From NCBI GenBank assembly GCA_903834765.1, contig CAILKE010000014.1, forward strand, positions 1-49,797: a stretch of DNA of 49,797 nucleotides, read 5' to 3'. The notes beneath the pieces were generated by a model. It did not search any database. It worked only from the letters and a program-made list of their open reading frames with translations, and had not been told where the DNA came from. Below are positions 7,928 to 15,678 of this stretch, in pieces. Source of the stretch: an uncultured Bacteroidota bacterium. GTDB taxonomy: Bacteria; Bacteroidota; Bacteroidia; B-17B0; Aurantibacillaceae. The position numbers and the translations under genes were made by a program. The stretch's first letter is position 1. Each line of letters begins with the position of its first letter.

Positions 7928-8941
7928 ATGACTAAAATTATTTTCTCAACCATTATTTTATTGAGCTTCATTTCAAATTTTGCTCAAACTAAAGGCCCTA
8001 TTACGGTGGCATTTTATAACTGCGAAAACTTTTTTGATATCAAGGATGATCCCAATAAAAAAGATGATGAGTTCTTGCCTGAATCACCAATGAAATGGGA
8101 TGAAACGCGCTATATGAATAAACTAAATAAAGTTGCTCAAGTTTTAGATTCTACAGTTGAAGGTCCGGGATTACCAGCATTAGTAGGTTTAGTGGAAATT
8201 GAAAACAAAGAAGTACTTGAAGATTTAGTTTCTAAATCTCAATTCAAAGACAAATCTTATGGCGTCATTTGCACGGATAGTCCTGATGAGCGCAGCATTG
8301 ACGTTGGATTATTATATAATAAAACTATATTTACATTAGTAGAATTTAAAGAATTAAATGCAACAAATCCAGCTATAGGCGATTACAAAACGCGTAATAT
8401 TTTATTTGCTACTTTAAAAGCAAAGAATGGAGATGTGATTTACGTCTTTGTTAATCACTGGCCAAGTCGCAGAGAAGGGGAAAAAGAAAGCGAACCTCGT
8501 CGTGTTTATGCTGCTGAACAAGTGCGAAACAAAATAAATGAATTACAAAAGAAAGATGGAAAAGCTAAAGTGATTGTAATGGGCGATTTCAATGATCATC
8601 CCGACAACAATAGTATTTTAAATATCTTGAAAGCAAGCGATAAACCTAAAGAAAAAGGAGATTTATATAACGCTTATCAAACATTAGATGCAGAAAAACA
8701 AGGCACACATTATTTTGATAAAGAATGGAGAGTGTTAGATCAAATAATCGTTTCTCAAGGATTTATTGGTGCTAAAAAAGGCTATAAGTTTGAGCCTAAA
8801 AATGCTCATATCTTGAAAAAAGATTTTGTATTATATAAAAATGCTAAAACAGGTGAAGTGAGTCCGAGCAGAACATATAGTGGTACAAAATACTACAATG
8901 GTTATAGTGACCATTTATCTGTATACATTACTATCGATTAG
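7928..8941 (+). CDS. Secreted endonuclease/exonuclease/phosphatase-family protein
   Basis: A 337-residue protein with a signal peptide (MTKIIFSTIILLSFISNFAQ) and the EEP fold. Motifs in order: FYNCENFFD near the start, VEIENKEVLEDL with the metal Glu, VNHWPSRREGE, MGDFNDHP with the catalytic Asp/Asn, and the closing SDHLSVYI with the general-base Asp-His. Family members hydrolyse phosphodiesters or phosphomonoesters with Mg2+. A periplasmic or secreted nuclease or phosphatase is likely; the substrate is not determined. It overlaps the convergent gene at 8938 by four bases. Confidence 0.88.
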   Translation: MTKIIFSTIILLSFISNFAQTKGPITVAFYNCENFFDIKDDPNKKDDEFLPESPMKWDETRYMNKLNKVAQVLDSTVEGPGLPALVGLVEIENKEVLEDLVSKSQFKDKSYGVICTDSPDERSIDVGLLYNKTIFTLVEFKELNATNPAIGDYKTRNILFATLKAKNGDVIYVFVNHWPSRREGEKESEPRRVYAAEQVRNKINELQKKDGKAKVIVMGDFNDHPDNNSILNILKASDKPKEKGDLYNAYQTLDAEKQGTHYFDKEWRVLDQIIVSQGFIGAKKGYKFEPKNAHILKKDFVLYKNAKTGEVSPSRTYSGTKYYNGYSDHLSVYITID

Positions 8942-9357
8942 TGTTTTTTATTTTGACCCTTTAATTGCTGTAAACACCAACTTTCAGCATCTACGATATT
9001 CTTAAATAATTTAGATGGGTTAACAGGTTTATTGATTTTTAAATAAAAATTAGCAATAAGTCGATGAGCTAAAGAAGTCACTACAAATGCGCTACAAATT
9101 TTAGGAAATTCATGTTGATTTTGTTTAGAATATGCATTACCCTCGGCAGTGAATACGACAGAGCCGTCTTCAGCTGAATAAAGATAAGGATAACTCACTC
9201 CTTCAACTAAATCATTAAATACCTCGAATAATTTCTTTAAAGCAGAAGGATCAATTTCTTTGTTTTTCTTAAACAGAACTCTAACAATACCATCATTACA
9301 CATTGATATATATGCAACCTCCGTTTCAACTTTTTTTATAACAATGTAGTTTGACAT
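8938..9357 (-). CDS. Conserved hypothetical with STAS/SpoIIAA-like pattern
   Basis: A 139-residue soluble protein without signal or membrane segment. The alternating strands and helices (VEVAYISMCNDGIVRVLF-type opening, then a helix with ALKKLFEVFNDLVEG, then the strand FVVTSLAHRLIANFYL) resemble small Bacteroidota proteins of the STAS/SEC14-like type. It is transcribed convergently to the EEP-family gene, the two stops overlapping by four bases. Family assignment is weak; the gene itself is convincing from frame length and position. Confidence 0.65.
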   Translation of the reverse strand: MSNYIVIKKVETEVAYISMCNDGIVRVLFKKNKEIDPSALKKLFEVFNDLVEGVSYPYLYSAEDGSVVFTAEGNAYSKQNQHEFPKICSAFVVTSLAHRLIANFYLKINKPVNPSKLFKNIVDAESWCLQQLKGQNKKH

Positions 9358-9408
9358 TTAAAAAAATAAGTATATTAGTAAAAACAAATATAACAATCTA
9401 ATCGAAAA

Positions 9409-10698
9409 ATGAAATATTCTGCCATTAAAAAAGACCTATTCATCGATAATCGTAAAAAATTCGCCAAACACTTAAAACCAAATTCATTAGCATTATTTGT
9501 AAGTAATGATTTTTTGCCAACTAATGGAGATGGTTCTTTTGGCTTTGTACAAAACTCCGATTTATTTTATTTAACGGGGGTTGACCAAGAAGATACCATT
9601 TTAATGATATTTCCAGACGTGAAAGACGGAAAAAATAAAGAAGTATTATTCATAAAAGAAACATCTGAATTAATTGCTATTTGGGAAGGAGCAAAGCTTA
9701 CCAAAAAACAAGCAACTGAAGTTAGCGGTATTGAAAATATATATTGGATTCATGAATTTGAAAAAACCTTTAAAACCTTTGCCTTTCAAGCTGAAAATTT
9801 CTATTTGAATAGTAACGAACACACGCGTCGTTATATAGATATGGAAACCGCGGAAATGCGTTTCAATAATAAGTTAAGAGCACAATTTCCATTACACTCC
9901 ATTCTTCGTTCTGCTCCAATAATGCATAGCATTCGTTCGGTTAAACATCCTATAGAAATTGAGTTAATGCAACAGGCTTGTAACATTACTGAAAAAGGAT
10001 TCCGTCGCTTATTAAATTTTGTAAAACCAGGCGTTATGGAATACGAAATTGAAGCCGAATTGATTCATGAATTTGTGCGTAATAGGAGCCGTGGTTTTGC
10101 CTATGGTCCTATCATTGCAAGCGGAGGCTCTGCATGTGTTTTACACTATGTAGACAATAATAAACCTTGTAAAGATGGTGATGTTATTTTATTAGATGTT
10201 GCAGCCGAATACGCTAACTATGCAAGTGATATGACGCGCGCTATCCCTGTATCAGGCAAATTTACGCCACGTCAGCGCCAATTATATGATGCCGTATTGC
10301 GCGTGATGAAAGGAGCTACTAGTATGCTCAAAGCAGGTAATACCTTTGAAAAATATAACGTTGCGGTTGGTGATTTAATGACAGAAGAATTATTACAATT
10401 AGGGTTATTAAAAACAGAAGACGTTAAAAATCAAAATCCTGCTTGGCCGGCTTACAAAAAATACTTTATGCACGGAACGTCTCACTTTATTGGGTTAGAC
10501 GTGCATGATGTTGGCTTTTTTGCAGAACCGATGCAAATTGGCAATGCTTTTACAGTTGAGCCTGGTATTTATATTCCAGAAGAAAATTTAGGAATTCGAT
10601 TAGAAAACAACATCATCATTACTTCTAATGGAAATGATGATCTTATGAAAAATATTCCTTTAGAAGCTGAAGAAATTGAGGCTTTAATGGGTAAGTAA
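9409..10698 (+). CDS. pepP: Xaa-Pro aminopeptidase (aminopeptidase P)
   Basis: A 429-residue M24B peptidase that removes an N-terminal residue ahead of proline. The N-terminal creatinase-like domain runs to about residue 165 and the pita-bread domain follows. Metal ligands appear in order: LLDVAAEYANYASDMTRA (two Asp), HGTSHFIGLDVHD (His), TVEPGIYIPEE (Glu) and RLENNIIIT (Glu). Cytosolic, no signal peptide. Full length for the family. Confidence 0.95.
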   Translation: MKYSAIKKDLFIDNRKKFAKHLKPNSLALFVSNDFLPTNGDGSFGFVQNSDLFYLTGVDQEDTILMIFPDVKDGKNKEVLFIKETSELIAIWEGAKLTKKQATEVSGIENIYWIHEFEKTFKTFAFQAENFYLNSNEHTRRYIDMETAEMRFNNKLRAQFPLHSILRSAPIMHSIRSVKHPIEIELMQQACNITEKGFRRLLNFVKPGVMEYEIEAELIHEFVRNRSRGFAYGPIIASGGSACVLHYVDNNKPCKDGDVILLDVAAEYANYASDMTRAIPVSGKFTPRQRQLYDAVLRVMKGATSMLKAGNTFEKYNVAVGDLMTEELLQLGLLKTEDVKNQNPAWPAYKKYFMHGTSHFIGLDVHDVGFFAEPMQIGNAFTVEPGIYIPEENLGIRLENNIIITSNGNDDLMKNIPLEAEEIEALMGK

Positions 10699-10761
10699 TT
10701 AATATCAAAAAACTGAGGTTACCTTTTTAATTAATTGGTATTAATCTAAACAAAAGACTTT

Positions 10762-11322
10762 ATGTCGAAAGTATCGTACACCGACCTTGATTTTATAGAA
10801 GGGCTCAAGCATAATAACGATGCGGTGTTAAGGGCTTTATACAAAAAGTATTATAACCTCGTTCTTAAATATGTTGTAAACAATAGTGGTAGCAGTGAAG
10901 CCGCAGCCGATATCTATCAAGAAACGTTGATTGTATTATATGAAAATGTTCAAAAACCAACGTTTGAGCTTAATTGCCAATTACAAACCTTTATTTTTTC
11001 TATTGCTAAACGCTTATGGCTGAAGCAACTTCGTGGAAATGGTCATTTAGCTCGCTTTAACGAAGGCGAAGAAGATGATGTAGTTGATGTATCTGATGAA
11101 ATAACTGACCACCTTAAAAAGGAATCAGACATTTTGAAAATGAATACCTGTATGGACAATTTAGGCGAACCCTGCAAAACTATTTTAAAGGACTTTTATG
11201 TGTATAAGCTAAGCATGGATGAGATTTCTGAAAAATTCGGTTATACAAATTCTGATAATGCTAAAACGCAAAAGTATAAATGTTTACAACGCTTAAAACG
11301 ATATTTTTTTGAAGATAAATAA
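10762..11322 (+). CDS. ECF-type RNA polymerase sigma factor
   Basis: A 186-residue sigma-70 family protein. Region 2 includes AADIYQETLIVLYENV, the usual core-binding helix, and region 4 is the helix-turn-helix in KLSMDEISEKFGYTNSDNAKTQ. The region between is short, as in group 4 (ECF) factors. The next gene, 36 bases on, encodes a protein with an anti-sigma-like N-terminus and a membrane anchor, so the pair is probably one regulatory module responding to an envelope signal. Confidence 0.9.
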   Translation: MSKVSYTDLDFIEGLKHNNDAVLRALYKKYYNLVLKYVVNNSGSSEAAADIYQETLIVLYENVQKPTFELNCQLQTFIFSIAKRLWLKQLRGNGHLARFNEGEEDDVVDVSDEITDHLKKESDILKMNTCMDNLGEPCKTILKDFYVYKLSMDEISEKFGYTNSDNAKTQKYKCLQRLKRYFFEDK

Positions 11323-11358
11323 TATAAAAAGCCCTTAAAAGCTTATAACTAGAGAGAC

Positions 11359-12450
11359 ATGAGAACGGCAGAATTATTTGATAATTACTTATTTGGAAAC
11401 ATTTCAGCTTCTGATAAACAAGCATTTGAAGCACGTTTACAATCGGACGCTGAATTTGCCCTAGCGTTTGACAAACATAAAACATTAATCGAAAGCATTA
11501 ATCAACAAGAGCAGCGTACGCATTTAAAACAAATACTTTCTACTATTCATAATCAAGAATACGGAAAAGACGCTAAAATCATATCGATTAAAAAGGAAAC
11601 ATTTATTGAAAAACACGGTAAAACATTTGCTGTAGCTGCTTCTGTGGCTATAGTTGCTGTTTTAGGAACTGTTACATTATTAAGTACTGGCGGTTATTTA
11701 TTAAAAAAACAAAGTAACGACATCACTGATTTAAAGAGAGATGTAACTGAACTAAAATACTCTCAAGATGCAATAATAGAGGGGATTACAGATGCTTCTA
11801 AAAATCGTATAAAAAAATATGCGCCTGCAAATATTGAGGGGACTGGCTTTGCATTAAACAATAAAGGGTATTTTATTACAAGTTGGCACATGGTAAAAAA
11901 TGCTGATTCTGTATTTGTTACCAATGGCTCATTAGACAGAGCATCTGCTAAATTAATTACGAGTAATCCACAATTAGATATTGCTATTTATAAAATAGAA
12001 AATTGCGATGCCTTAAAAAATATAATTTTTCCATTTTCATTTAAAACAAACACTTCCGAAATTGGCGATAAAATATTTACCCTTGGATATCCTCGCAGAG
12101 ATGCGGTATATGGTGAAGGTGCTTTAAGTTCAATGACTGGATTTAATAATGACACAACTATGTATCAAATTTCAATTCCAGTTAATCCAGGTAATAGTGG
12201 TGGCCCATTAATGGATGAACAAGGTACTATTATAGGTGTGATTAGAGGTAAATTAACTTCAGCAGAAGGAACTGGTTATGCTATTAAATCTGATTTGATA
12301 CAACAAACTATCAATTCATTAGAAAATGATTCGTTGAAAAAAGAATTGACTTTAGATACTAAAAAATCAAGCTTACGCGGTTTAAAACGTAGCGAACAAG
12401 TGAAACGCATTCAGCCATTTGTGTTTAATGTCATGGTTTACAAAAGATAA
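11359..12450 (+). CDS. Membrane-anchored trypsin-like protease with anti-sigma-like N-terminus
   Basis: 363 residues in three parts. Residues 1-45 (LFDNYLFGNISASDKQAFE...) have the form of the short helical N-termini of Bacteroidota anti-sigma factors. Residues 90-112 are a membrane segment. Residues 150-330 are a periplasmic S1C/DegP-like protease domain with His177 (SWHMV), Asp207 (QLDIAI) and Ser280 (NPGNSGGPL). No PDZ domain follows. The gene comes directly after the ECF sigma factor. Inference: the cytoplasmic part binds the sigma factor while the protease senses or acts on periplasmic substrates. A strong terminator follows. Confidence 0.85.
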   Translation: MRTAELFDNYLFGNISASDKQAFEARLQSDAEFALAFDKHKTLIESINQQEQRTHLKQILSTIHNQEYGKDAKIISIKKETFIEKHGKTFAVAASVAIVAVLGTVTLLSTGGYLLKKQSNDITDLKRDVTELKYSQDAIIEGITDASKNRIKKYAPANIEGTGFALNNKGYFITSWHMVKNADSVFVTNGSLDRASAKLITSNPQLDIAIYKIENCDALKNIIFPFSFKTNTSEIGDKIFTLGYPRRDAVYGEGALSSMTGFNNDTTMYQISIPVNPGNSGGPLMDEQGTIIGVIRGKLTSAEGTGYAIKSDLIQQTINSLENDSLKKELTLDTKKSSLRGLKRSEQVKRIQPFVFNVMVYKR

Positions 12451-12473
12451 AATTGTACTTCTTTTAAATTATT

Positions 12474-12499
12474 AAAATCCTCACAAATGTGAGGATTTT
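12474..12499 (+). terminator. Intrinsic terminator after the sigma/protease pair
   Basis: An 11-bp perfect stem AAAATCCTCAC (12474-12484) / GTGAGGATTTT (12489-12499) with a 4-base loop, followed by more T. It is nearly symmetric and would work on both strands. Confidence 0.85.
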
Positions 12500-12578
12500 T
12501 TGTTTTGATTATAACTAATTAAATTGCATTTTTATAATTCATAACAACCGCATAATAAAAAATGCTAAACTACAACTC

Positions 12579-15269
12579 ATGAATTTTAAACACATCTTAC
12601 TTACTTCATCAATTATAGGATTTACTGTTGCCTGTTCTACTTCTAAAAAAACACAATCAACTAACACTATTGCTGTTGAAGAACCTTCTATCACTTTAGA
12701 TACCATTAAAGTGTCTGCAGAAGAGCCCCCTAAAAAGAAAATATATCAAGCCACAAATACAAAGCTAAATGATATCATCCACACTAAACTATGGGTAAGT
12801 TTTGATTGGCAAAAATCACAACTAAATGGAAAGGCGGAAATTGAAGTGAAACCCTATTTTTATGCTACAAGTATGCTCTACTTAAATGCTAGAGGTATGG
12901 ATATCAAATCAGTTCAATTATTTGAAAAATCATCCGTTGGCGCTAAGACTTCTTTAAAGGCCAAGGAATATGAACAAAAGAGTGATCTAACCGAAAAACC
13001 AAATACTTACAAATATGAAAACGATTCATTAAAAATAAATTTAGGTAGGGAATATTCTTCCAAAGAAACGTATTATGTTACAATAGAATATGTTTCTAAA
13101 CCTAACGAATTAAAAAAAGGCGGTAGCAATGCGATCAGTGATGATAAAGGATTATATTTCATTAACCCTACTGGCAGCGATCCAACTAAAATGCCTCAGA
13201 TATGGACTCAAGGCGAAACTCAATCGAACTCAGCGTGGTTTCCTACTATAGATAATCCAACTGAAAAAATGACCGATGAAATTTACATGACAGTAGAGGA
13301 TAAATATATGACACTATCTAACGGTTTATTAACTGACTCTAAAAAAAATGCTGATGGTACACGAACAGATCATTGGAAAATGGATTTACCGCATGCTCCC
13401 TACCTAGTGATGATGGCTGTTGGTGAATTTAAAAAAGTAATTGATGAGCCATGGAACGGGAAAGAAATTTCTTATTATGTAGAAAAAGAATATGAGCCGC
13501 ATGCGAAAGCCATTTTTGGTAAAACAAAAAAAATGATTGAGTTTTATTCAACTAAGCTTGGAGTTCCTTACGCTTGGCCTAAATATGCGCAAATAGTTGT
13601 TCGTGATTATGTAAGTGGTGCAATGGAAAATACATCCGCAACCTTACATGGCGATTTTGTGTGCTACCAAACAAAACGAGAAATGATTGATGAAGCTAAA
13701 GGTGAATCTACTATAGCACACGAATTATTTCACCAATGGTTTGGAGATTTGGCAAGCTGTGAAAGCTGGAGTAATTTAACCCTTAACGAATCATTTGCAA
13801 CTTATGGCGAATATCTATGGGAAGAATTTGAACATGGAAGAGATGCGGCAGATGATCATCATGCTGATTCGAGAAAAGGATATTGGGCAACATCAGAAAG
13901 AAAACAGGTTGACTTAGTTCGCTTTGATTATGAAGATAGAGAAGATATGTTTGACGGTATTAGCTACAACAAAGGCGGACAAATTTTACATATGTTACGT
14001 AAATATGTTGGTGATGATGCCTTTTTCACATCATTAAAATTATACCTCGAAAAAAACAAATTTAAAACTGCTGAAGCTCACGATCTTCGCTTAGCATTTG
14101 AAGAAGTAACGGGTGAAGATTTGAATTGGTTTTTTAACGAATGGTATTTTGCAAAAGGACATCCGGAATTAGATATAAAAAAATCATACGATGCAATTAC
14201 AAAAAAATTAACCTTAACTATTACGCAACAGCAAGACTTTAAAATATCGCCATTATACAAATTACCAATAGATATAGACATCTATTGGGATGGAAAAAAA
14301 GAACGTAAACGAATTTGGATAGATGATGTAAAAAATACATTCACGTTTGATGTAAGCTCTAATCCAAGTCTTGTCAACATAGATGCGGAAAGACAATTAT
14401 TAGCAAAACTAACTTATGAAAAAACAAAAGAAGAATATGTGTTTCAATACAAAAACGCGCCACTATGGGGCGATAGAGAAGAAGCATTAAATTATTTTGA
14501 AAAACATTTAGATGATAAAACAATATATGAATTAGTAAAAACGATTGCTGAAAAAGATTCTTGGAAAGAATTCAGAAAAGATGCAATAGCTATGTTAGCG
14601 GATAAAACCAAAGATAATGAAGCTGAATTAAAACCATTATTTACATCTATTTATAAAAATGATTTAGTTACAACAGTAAGAGCAAACGCATTAAATGCAT
14701 TAACAAAAAGCTTTAGCGGTAACGAGTTGAACCCCTTATATGAAAGCGCCTTAAATGAACAGTCATACGCTATAGTTGCTGAAGGTTTGGCTGGCATTTC
14801 TAAAAGTAATCCTGAGTTAGCTTTACAAAAAGCTAAAGCTCTTGAAGGTGAAACATCTGCTAAAATTATGTATGCTGTTGCAGATTTATATGCGACTTCA
14901 GGTAACGATGATAATGCCACTTATTTTAGAAAATCAAAAAGTCAATTTACAGGATTTGCCTTGATGGGATATTCCAATATGTATGGTAAATTTTTGAAGC
15001 ACTGTACGAAGCCTCAAACGGCTATTGACGGAGCAAATGATTTTGCATCTATTGCTAACACCGATAATAAATATGTAAAATATACTGCATTAAAAGTATT
15101 GAAGGATAATGTATTAAAAACATGGCAAGAGAAAGAAGATAAATTAAATTCGGCTATAGAAAAATCAAAAGCGACAAATGCTGATACATCAACTTTAACA
15201 AACGAACTAAAAACAGCATCAGATACTAAAAAACAAATTTTAGATATATATAATTCAATTAAGAAATAA
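12579..15269 (+). CDS. M1-family zinc aminopeptidase lipoprotein
   Basis: An 896-residue peptidase. Signal with acylated Cys19 (IIGFTVAC), so it is probably anchored to the outer or inner membrane facing the periplasm. The exopeptidase motif GAMEN lies near residue 347, and zinc motif HELFHQW near residue 380 is followed after 18 residues by the third ligand in NESFATYGEYLW. A HEAT-like helical region fills the C-terminal third. It releases N-terminal residues from peptides. It heads a block of three peptidase genes (M1, S9, M20) likely to work together in peptide use. Confidence 0.93.
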   Translation: MNFKHILLTSSIIGFTVACSTSKKTQSTNTIAVEEPSITLDTIKVSAEEPPKKKIYQATNTKLNDIIHTKLWVSFDWQKSQLNGKAEIEVKPYFYATSMLYLNARGMDIKSVQLFEKSSVGAKTSLKAKEYEQKSDLTEKPNTYKYENDSLKINLGREYSSKETYYVTIEYVSKPNELKKGGSNAISDDKGLYFINPTGSDPTKMPQIWTQGETQSNSAWFPTIDNPTEKMTDEIYMTVEDKYMTLSNGLLTDSKKNADGTRTDHWKMDLPHAPYLVMMAVGEFKKVIDEPWNGKEISYYVEKEYEPHAKAIFGKTKKMIEFYSTKLGVPYAWPKYAQIVVRDYVSGAMENTSATLHGDFVCYQTKREMIDEAKGESTIAHELFHQWFGDLASCESWSNLTLNESFATYGEYLWEEFEHGRDAADDHHADSRKGYWATSERKQVDLVRFDYEDREDMFDGISYNKGGQILHMLRKYVGDDAFFTSLKLYLEKNKFKTAEAHDLRLAFEEVTGEDLNWFFNEWYFAKGHPELDIKKSYDAITKKLTLTITQQQDFKISPLYKLPIDIDIYWDGKKERKRIWIDDVKNTFTFDVSSNPSLVNIDAERQLLAKLTYEKTKEEYVFQYKNAPLWGDREEALNYFEKHLDDKTIYELVKTIAEKDSWKEFRKDAIAMLADKTKDNEAELKPLFTSIYKNDLVTTVRANALNALTKSFSGNELNPLYESALNEQSYAIVAEGLAGISKSNPELALQKAKALEGETSAKIMYAVADLYATSGNDDNATYFRKSKSQFTGFALMGYSNMYGKFLKHCTKPQTAIDGANDFASIANTDNKYVKYTALKVLKDNVLKTWQEKEDKLNSAIEKSKATNADTSTLTNELKTASDTKKQILDIYNSIKK

Positions 15270-15277
15270 ACTTTGAA

Positions 15278-15653
15278 CGTCATGCTGAACTTGTTTCAGC
15301 ATCTCACATATAAACATGAAACTTACTAATGCGTTTGTTTACATTATGTCAAATAAAAATGTAACGACATTTTATATAGGTGTAACAAATGATTTAGAGC
15401 GAAGAGTAAAAGAACATAAAGAAGGAAATGGTTCAGAATTCACATCCAAATATAAGCTAACCCATTTATTATATTACGAAACAATAAGCGACATCAAAAC
15501 AGCTATCAGTCGAGAAAAACAACTTAAGAATTGGCATAGAGAATGGAAAATAAATTTAATAAAAGAATTAAATCCTTTAATGACGGATTTAGCAGCTGAT
15601 TGGAATTAATTAAAAACTAATTTGTGGGATGCTGAAACAAGTTCAGCATGACG
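15278..15653 (+). mobile_element. GIY-YIG gene framed by 31-bp inverted repeats
   Basis: A 376-bp unit. Left end 15278-15308 and right end 15623-15653 are inverted repeats with 30 of 31 matches (the mismatch is A against G near the inner end). Each end is itself a hairpin, ATGCTGAA / TTCAGCAT around a 5-base loop, as in REP-type palindromes. The only gene inside is a GIY-YIG nuclease. No target-site duplication was found at the edges. It lies between two peptidase genes that look intact. The arrangement suggests a small self-spreading or nuclease-mobilised repeat. Confidence 0.6.
15316..15609 (+). CDS. Small GIY-YIG (URI-type) endonuclease
   Basis: A 97-residue protein that is little more than a GIY-YIG domain: YIM at 9-11, YIG at 20-22 (FYIGVTND), the catalytic Arg around 29-30, and the Glu-bearing helix ISREKQLKNWHREWK. 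Such proteins cut one or both DNA strands. Bacteroidota genomes carry many copies of unclear function. It begins seven bases inside the left inverted repeat and ends 13 bases before the right one, so gene and repeats look like one unit. Confidence 0.88.
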   Translation: MKLTNAFVYIMSNKNVTTFYIGVTNDLERRVKEHKEGNGSEFTSKYKLTHLLYYETISDIKTAISREKQLKNWHREWKINLIKELNPLMTDLAADWN

Positions 15654-15678
15654 TAACTCAAAAAATAAACATCATAAT

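Noticed and set aside
15266-15672. AAATAAAC on both sides of the GIY-YIG unit as a target-site duplication
   Set aside because: The copies are not directly adjacent to the repeat ends and are AT-rich enough to be chance.
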